Below are positions 49,100-59,659 of a stretch of 64,000 nucleotides of DNA, in pieces. Position numbers and translations under genes: made by a program. Below the pieces are notes generated by a model. The model did not search any database, was not told the DNA's origin, and saw nothing but the letters and a program-made list of their open reading frames with translations. This stretch comes from Stictocephala bisonia (Eukaryota; Arthropoda; Insecta; Hemiptera; Membracidae), in assembly GCA_035578905.1 (NCBI GenBank), contig JAQJVL010002206.1, positions 50,536 to 114,535 on the forward strand. The letters run 5' to 3'. How positions within the stretch are numbered: the first letter of the stretch is position 1; each line of letters begins with the position of its first letter.

Positions 49100-49800
49100 A
49101 AGCCTTGTCAGTATGATGGAGGTTTTATGTGCTCAGGGTGTATGTTTGTGCAAATCCAGTCTATAGATTTTTCAGGTTTCACTTTGTGACTCGAGTGGGA
49201 GGGAGGGTCATTCTCACAATGTCATATGTAGCAAGTAATTCTTGAAGTTTTTTGTTGTCATTATTTTCTGTAAGATTGTCCACGTGATGTCTCCCACGAG
49301 TACGGTTTGCTTGTTTGAGCTCATGATTCTGTTTAGTTGTTCGGTTAGGACTTCGATTGAATTGTCTAGCTTTGCCGAGGTGGCCTATAGACACCCAGAA
49401 CTTGTATATTTAGCTTTTGTGTCCTTTATTTTCAAAGAGGGCTGTTTCACATACAAGTTCTGATTCGGTCGCGACTTGTCTCAACAAGTGTTATTTCTTT
49501 TCTCTGGCACTTTTTTTTTTTTTTCACGTATCCAGCCTACTCCTCCTTTGATGTGGTCTTTTCTTGTAAACCCTCCTACCAGTGAGTAGCCGTCAAGTCA
49601 GGTTGTTGGCAAGTGTTTTTCTTTTGATAGTCCCGTGTTCAGTTACTATTAAACAAGTCCGGGTTTTCATCACACAGGAGAATGGTTGAAGGTCTGTCTA
49701 ATTTATTAGTTTATCCAGTTTATATTTTGATGTATATTTATTATGGTGTTTTGGTTATGTATGTGTTTGATTTTCCCTGAGATCAGAGTTCCAAGTATCC
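49100..49800 (-). pseudogene. LINE-H APE-type endonuclease (ORF2 N-terminal part)
   Basis: A start near 49780 with INIHQNIN, a GGVGW-like strand near 49550, a QVLGVYRPP block near 49400, VLVGDI at about 49290 followed in the next frame by NLTENNDNKKLQELLATYD, then LPPTRVTK near 49190, SIDWICTNI and a decayed SDH block near 49100. This is the apurinic-endonuclease-like fold that nicks target DNA in most LINEs. At least four frame changes. It lies directly between the helicase domain and the RT, with about 280 bp after the helicase motif VI, room for an ORF1/ORF2 junction. Confidence 0.7.
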
Positions 49801-50079
49801 GGGTTTTGTGCTGTAATTTTCATCTTGTGTCTCTTTTTTGGCTGTAGGGGGCTTTTGCGCTAAAAAAAATGACGTTTCCGATGTTTTTGCTGTTCAGTTT
49901 GTTGGTTTGTTTGTTTTATGCTTCTCTTGTATTAGTTATTGTGTTTTGTGGATAGAGGATTGGTTGTGCAAAATGTCTTTAGTGTATTTGAGGATATCAT
50001 CTTCATCCAAGCGTTGACTTTCTTTATATCCATTTGCTAATTGTGTCATTTGGGCATGCACTGAAGTAAGAAAGGACTT

Positions 50080-50860
50080 ATGTATGTCTTGAAATAGCGA
50101 CAATGCAAGTGTGGATTTTGAGGTTGGTAGATGTCTACATGTTTGTTTGAGGTGCGAATCACGACATGTTTTTTTTCTGCTTGTCCTGCCTTGAAATTCA
50201 TGAATAGTGGAGGGTGTTTTTGTAACCTAAGCTGATAAGATGGATGTATTTTCTGATTGTTTAAATACAAGGAAGGTATGTGAGGGGCTTGCTGTATTCT
50301 ATTAAACTTTTTATTCCATCAAAAGTGCTGGAACATTAGTTTCGTATTGAGATATGGTTATTTGCTGTGTTTGATTCCTTGTGGAATAAAAATTTGAGAG
50401 CACTGAGCTGCGGTGCTTAAATGGTGCATCTGTAGGTTGTAGTCGTATTGCAGAAATTGTGGCTAATTCCAGCAATGTTATAGAATTTAACTTCAAGAGA
50501 TTCCGTTCTATTGATTTATGGGAATTGTGATTAAGTTCCCCAACAACATGATTTTCCTTTGCTCCTGCAAGCACAGCCGCAAAAAGAATTTCTCCCGCAT
50601 GCATCATTAGGGCTTCATCTATAATTAAGCCTCTCGTATTTCCTTCCCTTGTTTTAAATATTGTGCAAATTTATTATAAATGAATGGACTGATCTGATGT
50701 GTCCTTTAATTGTGGTGTTGTCATGTTGGATGTGTGCTTCTAAACCTTTTCCTAAAGTCCCTGAGCATAAATCTCTTGTTGGAAGAGGATAAGAATATCA
50801 CCAAGTTTGTAGTTATTGGAGAATGTAGGTTGTTTTCCCACAACCTGGACCGTACCTTGA
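50080..50860 (-). pseudogene. Virus-type superfamily 1 RNA helicase domain in LINE-H
   Basis: Six helicase signatures lie in the correct order over about 260 codons, with frame breaks between them: Walker A GPGCGKTTY at 50851-50825; a GDIL strand near 50795; Walker B in LIIDEALMMHAGEI at about 50633-50592; a motif III region (HVVGELN, family GDxxQ) near 50540; a motif V-like HEFQG-type string near 50180; motif VI VAISRHT at 50101-50081. This combination, especially DEALMMHAGE and VAISRHT, is that of the alphavirus-like/tobamovirus SF1 helicases (Pfam Viral_helicase1), not of cellular UPF1-type helicases. It is broken and cannot give a functional protein. It lies upstream of the endonuclease, on the same strand, so it appears to be the end of ORF1. 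Alternative: an independent endogenous viral fragment inserted into the LINE. Confidence 0.75.
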
Positions 50861-51452
50861 ACAGATTTAGATTCATTCACCTGTGTTTACCAATTTCTAT
50901 GTCTTTAACACCGTTGAAGAGGCGCATGTTCATTTAGTAGTTTGATTATTATCTCTATACAAGGACATTAGAGTTTTTAGTGATGGGTTTATTGGGACAG
51001 CAGTAGTGATTTACCATTTTCATCAACTTTGAGCTCTAATAATCGACGCTCCGGTCAAAGCCGAACTGATATTGTTTTTATTAGCTTCTGTTTGTAAGAT
51101 ATGTCCAGTTGTGTAGATCTATATGGCATACTTTATTTTTTGTTTTTTTTTCACTAAAGTCATGTAGCTTATTTCTGTCATTTAAGTGTTTATTTTGTAT
51201 ACCCTTGTACAACAAACTGAGTTCCTGGAGGATGATTTTCTCTTTGGTTTTCCCACAGATTCTTTTTGTTCATGCATCGCTGCTTGTATAAATGTGGGTT
51301 TTGTCCACATTTCGACCACTGGTCTAGGGGATTGTACAGCTTTTGGTGGAGAAAGAGATCCTGGGTCCACTCTCCACAGATTTTACATAGCGCTTGCCTT
51401 GCTGGGGATATTTTGTGTAATTTTTTCTCTGAATTGTTTTTGTTTATTTTTA

Positions 51453-51473
51453 TTTAAAAAAAAAAAAAAAAAT

Positions 51474-51506
<33 letters not shown>

Positions 51507-51530
51507 AAAAATATAAAAAAAAATTTTGGG
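51453..51530. repeat. Long A-rich homopolymer tract
   Basis: About 75 bases consisting almost only of A on the plus strand, within the LINE-H ORF1 region. It could be the A tail of a small retroposed insertion or an assembly artefact; it is not expected inside a coding region. Confidence 0.7.
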
Positions 51531-52713
51531 GGTTTTAATAATATACAGTGCGGTCAAGAATATCGTCAATTATTTTTTTTAAGTTTTTTCGTCTGTATAT
51601 ACATTTTTTATTCGGTGGGGAAGATATGCATTGCAGCAAATTGGCAAGAAAGACTTGTAGGAGCTCTCTTAACACTTGCTTCATTTAATTTATTGCATTC
51701 ATACCACTTCCAGGTTTGATGTAGAAGATTATAGGGAACTTGATACACTCATTTGCAAGTCCATGAAGCGCAGGAGTTTTTCTTCCATTCAAGTGTTTAA
51801 GACGAGAAGCATACTACAATTTGTGTATTTCCTTTAGCATCTTGTGACGTAATGAAGTTGTTAAATGGACACTCTTCTGTCAATGAGCCTCTGGTGTACC
51901 TGTTTGCTATTTTCTGTGATTGGTAGCCGCTAGGAATGAAGTGTTCTGGTGTTTTTCGGTGTCCCAGGAGATGAATGCCACATGTTAATGGGAAGGGTCT
52001 TCGGTCTTGCTTGTACTGTGTGTGTCATAGTGGAGTTCTTCCTGGTGGAAATGCAGAAGGCTTTTATTTTTTCGATTGGTTGGTATGGTCTTCCTTTCCA
52101 TCCATGATTTTAGATATATTAGCCCAAATTTTGTTCATGTCGATTGCTGTGGCATCTTAATGCCTTGCGGCTTGGGGACCCCGTTTCATAGATTTCACAG
52201 TCATCCCCGTCACTAAGTTGGACTTGCTGTGGTTTATTCTTATCTTGTTTCAGGTATGTCGATGTTTATTGGTCTTTTGATTCAGTTTTATTAGTCAGGC
52301 TTTTGCTGTCTCCCCTCTGGATTGGTTTTCAAAGTTCATTTGTTTAGTCATCCTTTAATTTGGAATGCTGTTCTCTGTATCAGTGACAGGTTGCAAGCTT
52401 TTATTTAGGCTTTGTCTTAATGGTTGGTTCATAACTATGCCAGAATTGTTCCAGATGTATTATGTTTTTTAGTTGGTGTTTTCAAAATTCTCCATCTGGA
52501 GTGAAACCTAAACTGGTTTTTATTTTTTCTGGATTTAAGACTTTTCTTTGTAGAAGAGTTGTGCCTGGGTTGGGCCTCAATTAGGATAGTTTGCTTGTGA
52601 TATTGGGTGCAAAGAGGTTTTCTTTAGTGTCTGCCTCTCCCGGAGCATTTCATTTCCTGAGCTTGTGTGTGTTTTGCAGTTTGTTTTGTTCCTGCAGCTG
52701 AAATACCATATGC

Positions 52714-53634
52714 CTAGACTGTCCTGGTTCTTTCCTTTAGAAGTGATAATGTCGTCATTATAGCTGGGGTGGCCGGGGATAGTTCAGTGCTGGGTGTCTG
52801 TGTTTCCCCATTTTTGTATGTCTTCTGTAAAGTGCTGTTCTCTTCAAATAACTTTGATTTGTTTTGAAGTCTTGTTATATTCTTTTCAAGATTATCTATT
52901 GTACTTATATAGTCATTAATAATTTGGTTCTGTGAGTTATCATGGTCTTCATATATCTGCTTTAGTTCCAGCTGATATTTCTTTTCTTTTTCAATCTGTC
53001 CCTGGCATTCTTCGAGATTTTTGTATAGTGTTTCTATTTTAACCAAGTACTTTGTTTCTTCTGCCTCCAAAGCTTCTATTTTTGCCTCGAGGTTCGTGAC
53101 TTTAGCCGTAAGTCTGATATTGTGTGCAGATAGTTCTTTAAGGTCATCCTTCAGTTGGATGTTTTCACTAAGAAGAGCAGTTCCTGCTTCCGCGGCCAAT
53201 GTCAAGGAGGTTTCTAAGTCTGTTTCTTTAGATTTATCATGCTTTTCGATTTTTGAATGGAGGTCTGTCCAGGGGGTAGGGGTTAAGGTGTAGTCATCCA
53301 GTGAGATATCTGCTGTGCCTTGTGTTTGTTGCTCTAGCAACATCTGCGTATAGGATTTGTTGGCTTCTTTAAGAGCTTCATTAAAAGCTTTGGTTTTAAA
53401 ATTTTCAATTCTTGGCTGTCCATGGAGTAATATGTTTTGTGCATAAGAGCACAAGTCAATATTTTTTACCTTTGCAGTAGTTTTATCCCCAAAAAAGACT
53501 ACTGTATATTTTGGGTTTTTATCAATATCTGATATTTCTTTGATAACTGCTGGCCAAAATCTGTATCCTCTTGTTTTTGCAAATACATAGTCTCCCACTA
53601 GGAAGTTACAGCTACTCTGTGATTTTTCTGACAT
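52714..53634 (-). CDS. LINE-H ORF1 N-terminus: PWWP domain plus coiled coil
   Basis: Open frame of 306 codons with start at 53634. Residues about 10-75 form a PWWP domain: VGDYVFAKTRGYRFWPAVI fits the family pattern GDLVWAKxxGxPxWPAxV, followed by YTVVFFGDKTTAKVK where PWWP domains complete their aromatic cage and barrel. Residues about 150-275 are rich in Leu, Glu, Lys and Gln with heptad spacing, a long coiled coil (for example LTAKVTNLEAKIEALEAEE), typical of trimerising LINE ORF1 proteins. The end is Ser/Thr/Pro-rich. PWWP domains bind nucleosomes carrying methylated H3K36 and DNA (family knowledge); a role in chromatin targeting of the LINE is inference. The frame ends at a stop at 52714, probably a mutation because ORF1 seems to continue downstream. 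Confidence 0.75.
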   Translation of the reverse strand: MSEKSQSSCNFLVGDYVFAKTRGYRFWPAVIKEISDIDKNPKYTVVFFGDKTTAKVKNIDLCSYAQNILLHGQPRIENFKTKAFNEALKEANKSYTQMLLEQQTQGTADISLDDYTLTPTPWTDLHSKIEKHDKSKETDLETSLTLAAEAGTALLSENIQLKDDLKELSAHNIRLTAKVTNLEAKIEALEAEETKYLVKIETLYKNLEECQGQIEKEKKYQLELKQIYEDHDNSQNQIINDYISTIDNLEKNITRLQNKSKLFEENSTLQKTYKNGETQTPSTELSPATPAIMTTLSLLKERTRTV

Positions 53635-53715
53635 GTTTATTGGAGTTAATTAATTCAGGGTGAGGGGTCGGTAGATGATAAATATTTAGGTAGGTAGGAT
53701 ATTATAAAAGGTATG

Positions 53716-54408
53716 TAGTCAGATTTATAAAAATGGATTTATAAAAGTGGGGCTGTTTTTATATATTCAAGGTTGACAGACTCCTGATGGTCACAATAGG
53801 TAGTCAGATTTATAAAATGGGCTGTTTTTATATAATCAGGTTTGACAGACTCCTGATGGTCACAATGGGTGGTCAGATTTATAATATGGGGCTGTTTTTA
53901 ATATAATCCCTGGTTGTGACAGGACTCCCTGATGGTCCACAATGGTATAGTTCATATTGTATAAAATGCGGGCTGTTTTTATATAATCATTTTGACAGAC
54001 GTCCCATGATGTATCACCGTAGGTAGTCCAATTTATAAAAATAAAAATTGGCTTGTTTTTATGTAATGCAGGGTTTGTGCATACTAAGTCAGATGGTCAC
54101 CAATGGTGGTCAGATTTATAAAATTGTGGCTGTTTTTATACTAATCAGGTTTTGAACAACTCTTGATGGTCACAATAGATAGTCAGGATTTATGAAATGG
54201 GGCTGTTTTTTATATAATCAGAGTTTGACAGACTCCTGAAAGGTGCCACATCATAGATAGTCAGATATAAAAATGGGGCGTCTTTATATAATCAGGTTTG
54301 ACAGACTCCTGATGGTTCACAATAGATAGTCAGATTTATAAACATGGGGCTGTTTTTATAATAATCAGGTTGACAGACTCCTTATGGTCACAGTAGATAG
54401 TCAGGATG
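53716..54408 (-). repeat. About 70-bp monomer array upstream of LINE-H ORF1
   Basis: Nine or ten units of 68-78 bp with tagtcagatttataaaatgg, ctgtttttatataatcagg and gacagactcctgatggtcac. They lie immediately upstream of the ORF1 start, the position of 5'UTR monomers that act as promoters in some LINEs (as in mouse L1). Indels between units are frequent, possibly from sequencing. Confidence 0.8.
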
Positions 54409-54420
54409 CATATATTGAAG

Positions 54421-55448
54421 TGTTATATAGACGTTGTCCAATATGATGTCAATGTCAAATCATATGTTATATATTGAGTTATTAATTATAAACTATGTAA
54501 GAAAAGTGGGTTACATTTATTGTAGTAAGTCTGATATAAGAAGTAAGGAGTTGGAAGAATAGTGTATATAAGTAAATTTATTTTCTTTGCCAACTGGTAG
54601 AAATGAAGTTAATTACAGTATTGCACTGTATATGGATGGATACATTAATACAGACACTGACACAATGTTGTTTACTGTGGGTCAGAATGCTTAGTGGTAG
54701 TCAGCCCAGCGTCTTAGTACAACACTCCCAGCTAAACAACACCTTCTGCCTGGCAACTGTGTCGTGTTTGGAGATAGTGAGTTGGCTGTGACGTCACTAT
54801 TTAACTGCCAAAATAATATTCTTGGTGTGTAATTTCTATTGTTACTGTAACTTATTCTCTTTTGTTGTTGAAAAAGTTAGAGGTCAAATGCAATTTGTAT
54901 ATTATCATTCTGAGTGCTTCTTATATTCAAATATTCAATAGTCCAGTGCTCTAAAATGAAGTCACTCTATGTGTGTATTTTTAGTATGGATTTAAATCAG
55001 CTCTTCAGGTATTTATCTTGACTTTTCTTATAGTATAAGACTCACGGTTGTTAGTTGAAGCTGGTACTTATAAGTGATCTTCATTCTTGTCACTTTTATC
55101 ACTTAAAACTAACGTTTTTCACCGAGGTTACATTTATGGTTGTTGTTGGCAGGTGGCCATCTTGTTACATGGCATCTTGACATCTTGTTTCAGTGTGGCA
55201 TCCAATAACAAATTTCTACCAACAGTTCAAAAAATTGTACTTTATGACAAATTTCATTTTTGTACCTAACGTACATAATTTAGTTCAACTTAGATCATTC
55301 TAAATTATGAATAGTCCTAAGTTTCTAATTTAGTTCAGTTATGTTGTTTTTCATTTAATTCCTGATTTATACATCTATTTTGTCAATTTTTTAATCTAAA
55401 ACATTTTTCTTTGAAAGCTAGATTTAAGTTGGGTTTAAATAATTAATT
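54421..55448. other. Non-coding, possibly LINE-H 5' flank
   Basis: Positions 54600-54790 are GC-richer and could be the most 5' part of LINE-H or an unrelated fragment; the 62-codon plus-strand frame there has no recognisable feature. The rest is AT-rich with no exon of UBE2Q recognised. Confidence 0.3.
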
Positions 55449-55746
55449 TTGAAATGAAAATAATAAATGATAAATGAATGATTTATTTCCACAAATAAAA
55501 ATATTAAAAAACAAATAATACACTAGGAAATTAACTGACCCCAATGTCCAGTAGCGTGATCAGGGAGTCTAGCAACAGTGTACAAGGTATAAACAAAATA
55601 GAAGCCGCCATCTGCAGTAAATATATATAAAAATATATTATAAGACTTACGAGGAATTAAATTAAATTAGGCCTACTTTCAAATTACTAAGAAGTTACAC
55701 AATACAATAATACATTAATTTTCTAATACTAAAAAGATATGATATA

Positions 55747-57199
55747 CAGGTGGACGCAAAAAGAACGCATGGATTTTAAAAGGCTATAAGTCTGGTAATT
55801 TTAATCACAGAATGAGGCAACCAAAATTTTAATTACACCAAAACAATCATCAAACCACCCAATTTGGAGATATGGGTGTTAATCATTATAAGACAATTAA
55901 TAATCATTTAAAAAATAACATCAGAAAGATGGCGTCCTTTTGCATGAATACACATTACAAGTCTCTCTTTAAAGTTTACCATAACTTATGTTCAAAGTGT
56001 CCTGTGATAACAGCGGCAATTGTCTTAACTTATTGCAGCCTTCCAAATTCTTTGAGTGACCAAGTGTTTGACGACGATAAACTTTGAATTTCAGGTTGTC
56101 CCCCTAAAAAGAAGTCGCAAGGAGGTCCAAATCTGGCGAACGTGCAGGCCAATGGAGATCGCCGAAACGTGAAATTCACGTGGACAAGGAAACATTCCTA
56201 TCCTCGAACGAGCAGCCATAGATTTATTACTCGTGTAGGGCTGTGGCTCCATCCCTGTTGAAACCATGTGATTTCCATATCAAGCCCCAAACCTTCACAA
56301 GGATTTGGCTGCAAAAATAGTGCGTAGCTGTGTCACGTAACGTTCAGAATTAACATTGGACTGTTTGGTCACGCTTCTTCAAAAAAATAAGGTCCAACGA
56401 TGCCAATTTTAGAGACCCAACACCATACTCCTGTAACTTTTAGGACAATGCAAGTGGTTTTTGATGCATTTTCCTGTGGGTTTGATGTCTGCCCAATAGC
56501 GATACTCTGCTTGTTTACTGAGCCATTCAAAGTGGAAATGAAGCTTGCATCAATCAGCATTACTACATTATTGTCATTTTTCAACGACGATCAAGCATTA
56601 TCATCAGCAGAAAAACTTTTCGTTCGTGAAAAATCCACGTTCATGGTGCTTCTGAACAATCATTATCTTGTAATGGTGGAATTGTAACTCACATTCAGGA
56701 TCGCTGTAGCGATCGAATCGTGATATCCCCAAAGGTCGGAGCACGCCGTCTAGTCGAGCGTGAGGATCTTTCAAGAACTGGGCTCTGACGCCTTCAACAT
56801 TTTGCGGATTTCGCGCCGTAACGGAGGGCGAACCAATCGATTTACTCTTCAACACAACGTCAGGGGTTAAAAGACCATGATGATCCTGTTTGTACGAAAC
56901 GAGTTTAACCCAACGAAGTTATCGAAGTTGCGATCGATGTACCCGAACCATTACGCGCAGACATTAAACTGTAAACCGAAATTTTCGTTGAACATAATGA
57001 CAGCTTCATCTTGATTTGAAATAGTGTTCAACAGCGAACCCACTCGATGCTGCACGATCCACAGCTCCATTGCTACTAAAACTGGGAGCTTCAACCAACA
57101 AAATGGCGTCGCTCAGCGTCAACTGACCGCTTCCCATCCACTTGGTACTTCCACTACATGGTTAGCTCAAATCCATAGCGTTCTTTTTGCGCCACCCTA
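55747..57199 (-). mobile_element. Mariner C (Tc1/mariner superfamily)
   Basis: Ends caggtggacgcaaaaagaac (left) and the inverse of agggtggcgcaaaaagaacg (right), flanked by TA at 55745-55746 and 57200-57201. About 1,450 bp with the transposase on the minus strand. Inserted in the 3'UTR of LINE-D. Confidence 0.85.
56050..57060 (-). pseudogene. Mariner C transposase
   Basis: Minus-strand pieces: an N-terminal HTH region with NPQNVEGVRAQFLKDPHARL (56800-56750), then ECELQFHHYKIMIVQ; a DDE region with LNGSVNKQS near 56530 and VTGVWCWVSKIGIVGPYFF near 56400; then WPARSPDL near 56145 in the order of WPPRSPDLTPCDFFLWG, a well-known block of insect transposases. Stops between the pieces. The catalytic first Asp block (SDEA) is altered to IDAS. 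Confidence 0.75.
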
Positions 57200-58040
57200 T
57201 ATGTTTAAAATGAAATTAAAATCTTATTGAATGACCGTATACATAAAAGTATACATATACCGTATACATAAAAAATCCTGTTTAGACAACAACCATTTTT
57301 TTTAGATCTTTTGTAAATACAGTTAATGTATTAGATTCTTTGATATGATTTGGAATCTGATTAAAGAACTTAGGACCCAAATAGTGAAATGATTGTTTGA
57401 AAAAAGAACCTCTAAGCATTTCTTGCGTTATAACTAAAGTTAGTAGTGTCTCTATTACCACTCCTCATAAAAAATAATTTCAAAACCTTAAATACAAAAA
57501 AAAGATATTCTGTAAAATTTGTAGCTGCTGATATAAAGGGAACGAGCTTTCTCTTGTTTGTTTCTTAAGTGTAATTATAATTTTAAAGTAATTTTGGGAT
57601 ATCCTTAATTTCTCAATGAAGGACTTGTATACAATATACCTGGCCAGCAGGTTATTCTGTATTGCAATCTGGAATTAATTAAAGCAAAATTGAGTGATCA
57701 GGGAAATGCAGAATCGCAAATATTTCTTAAAAATTAAGTTCTAATTGATGATCGAATTTTACTGTGCAATTTGTTGATATGAATTTCCCAATTAAGTTTT
57801 TCATCGAGTATTAAACCTAAATATTTAAAACTGTTAACCCTTTCAATTTCAAGACAGGAACAGCCAATCATACTACAATTCATAGAATGGTATTTTACAA
57901 TGAAAAAGGAAAATCAAAGCTAGAAAAATTAAAATTGATAAACTTTGTTTTACTAACATTCACCTTCATTTCATTCATAAAGCACCAATTTCTTAAAAGG
58001 TAAAGATCTTGGAAAATAAATTCTTCTAAAATTTGTATTA

Positions 58041-59191
58041 CAAGGGTCATTTTTAAAGTAAAGACCATTCAAGGTCAGCAATTACTGGTCTGTCTCTGTC
58101 AACTCCACCATAATGTTTCACCTCTCTGCCAGTTTTGGTTGTGTGGTTATACTGTTTTGTTTGTCACTATGTCAATTTGTATTACGCCGACTGTGAAGTA
58201 TTGCTCACTTATTCGGATTTTAAACATGAAAAATGTTCAACCTGCTCAAATTCACCGACAACTTCTTGAAGTTTACGGTGAGGGTGTTATGAATGAAGGA
58301 AGGACAAGTGTTCATGATGAAGAACGACGATCTGGATGGTCTCCTGTCATCAATGAAGAGTTGACACAAAAAGTTGATGAGGAAATTCACCAAAATCGGC
58401 GCTTCATAATTGATAAACTTACAAGTTTCAAGATCGGTACTTTACAACATTGTTACTGACAAACTGCATTACAAAAAATGTGAGAGATAAAGGTGTTGCC
58501 CAAAAATATGTTGAAACAAAAACAACAAAGCAAGCATATGGCGACATGCAATTATTTGTACTAGCTTTTTGGAGCGCATCACAGAGATGGCGATGAGTCT
58601 TAAGTCACATTGTAACCGCTGATGAGACATGGGTTGCGTACTATACTCAAGACAAATATCAATCCAGTGAATGACATCATTCAAAACTCCCTGACGAAAC
58701 CAAGAAAATTCAACGCAAAACCTTCACAAGGAAAACTTATGCCACGGTTTTTTTGGGACCCCAGGAAGGGTATTCGTTCTGAAAGACTTTCTGCCTTGAC
58801 GAGGAATGACAATGAAATGCTGAAATATACTGTGAAAACATTATTGAAGCTTAGGAGTCGAGCTATTCAAAACCCCGGCGGTGCCTCTCTCTAGCGGCGT
58901 CGTTCCTGCTTCAACGACAATGCTCGGCCCTCTATGTTGCGGCATTAACACAAACACAAACGCAACTGGACAAGTTTTTTTGGAAATACTGGATCATCCA
59001 CCATACAGTCGTTGACTTATTACCATTGGAGTTTTCATCATTCTTTTATTTCCAAAACTTAAGAATTTCTAGTGGAAAGCGTTTGGAAGAATGATGAACA
59101 TGTTCCAAAGAAAAACAATTACGAACTGGTTTATACAGTCAGGCAGGAACATTTTTTGATGATACGGTTTTTACTTTAAAAATGACCCTCG
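58041..59191 (+). mobile_element. Mariner D
   Basis: TIR caagggtcatttttaaagta at the left and its inverse (tactttaaaaatgaccctcg) at the right end, flanked by TA (58039-58040 and 59192-59193). The 1,151-bp element lies inside the RT of LINE-D. Confidence 0.9.
58168..59060 (+). pseudogene. Mariner D transposase
   Basis: Starts MSICITPTVKYCSLIRIL, then PAQIHRQLLEVYGEGVM, GRTSVHDEERRSGW and VDEEIHQNRRFIIDKL (HTH and linker of mariner). After frameshifts the DDE part appears: DETWVAYYT-like near 58625-58650, FFWDPRKGI near 58750 and NDNARPS near 58915, where the family has HDNARPH. The second Asp is therefore visible; the whole is broken by stops. Confidence 0.8.
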
Positions 59192-59659
59192 TAGAATAAA
59201 ACAGAGCTATATCATCAGTAAACACAGTTATGTGACCATGGAAAGGAACTTTTAAAAGATCGTTGATAAAAATAAGGAACAGTGTTGCAGAGGTCACTCA
59301 TCACTGCAGCACACCAGCTTTCACCTCTTGGGGAGAACTGAGGGTGTTACCAATGTTTACCTGCTGCTTACTACCTTTAAGGAAACTACTAAACCAATTC
59401 AGGACTGCACCTCTTACTTCGGTAGCTCAGTCGAGGGCAACTAAATCAAATGCTTTTCTAAAGTCAATACATAACCTTGTAGTTGTATCATTTTCGTTAA
59501 AATTATTGTAAATTCTGTCAGTAACACAAAACAAAGCATCTTCAGCAGACTTTGATGACAGGAGCCATGTCTGCTGGAGTTGCTGTGGTTTTCAGGAGTG
59601 AAGTGTGGGAGACCCAAATCTTCTGATTATTGTGAACTCACCATCTCACATGCATGAAA

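Larger units (their letters stand above)
46679..54420 (-). mobile_element. LINE-H: large LINE with PWWP and SF1 helicase domains
   Basis: Minus-strand element read from about 54420 down to 46679. Order: about ten promoter-like monomers (53716-54408), ORF1 start at 53634 (PWWP, coiled coil), a poorly resolved part, a Cys/His-rich stretch (about 51400-51280), a virus-type SF1 helicase (about 50860-50080), APE endonuclease (about 49800-49100), reverse transcriptase (48540-46872), and a 3' end with aataaagaat followed by four units of attgtct and an A run at about 46679. All parts share one strand and the order 5'-ORF1-EN-RT-3' of LINEs. It fills much of the UBE2Q intron in sense orientation. Total about 7.7 kb, long for a LINE. 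Frameshifts are frequent. Confidence 0.75.
55449..59640 (-). mobile_element. LINE-D, split by mariners C and D
   Basis: Minus-strand LINE. RT pieces lie at 59640-59195 (upstream part) and 58040-57235 (downstream part), separated by mariner D with intact TA junctions. The 3'UTR continues across mariner C to a tail at about 55490-55449 (aataaatcattcatttatc followed by atttatt repeats). Removing both mariners gives one continuous LINE 3' half of about 1.6 kb. 5'-truncated or rearranged at about 59640. Confidence 0.65.
57235..59640 (-). pseudogene. LINE-D reverse transcriptase fragment
   Basis: Upstream part (59640-59195): a palm with IDFRKAFDLVALD near 59460, FSSFLKGSKQQVNIG, a decayed GVLQ-V block near 59290 in place of GVPQGS, and FTDDIALF near 59210, where the first residues of the usual YADD box are changed to FTDD. 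Downstream part (58035-57235): NSFKYLGLILDEKLNWEIH near 57800, then RITCWPGILY, then a C-terminal FFKQSFHYLGPKFFNQIP and a stop. Mariner D sits between these parts. Non-functional. Confidence 0.75.

Noticed and set aside
50080..50860. Cellular UPF1-like helicase pseudogene
   Set aside because: The Walker B region DEALMMHAGE and motif VI VAISRHT are of the alphavirus-like type, and the location between LINE ORF1 and endonuclease argues against a host gene.
51186..51506. 106-codon plus-strand frame ending in poly-Lys
   Set aside because: Antisense to LINE-H; the Lys run is translated poly(A).
54603..54791. 62-codon frame upstream of LINE-H
   Set aside because: No recognisable composition or motif; the region may be LINE 5' sequence.
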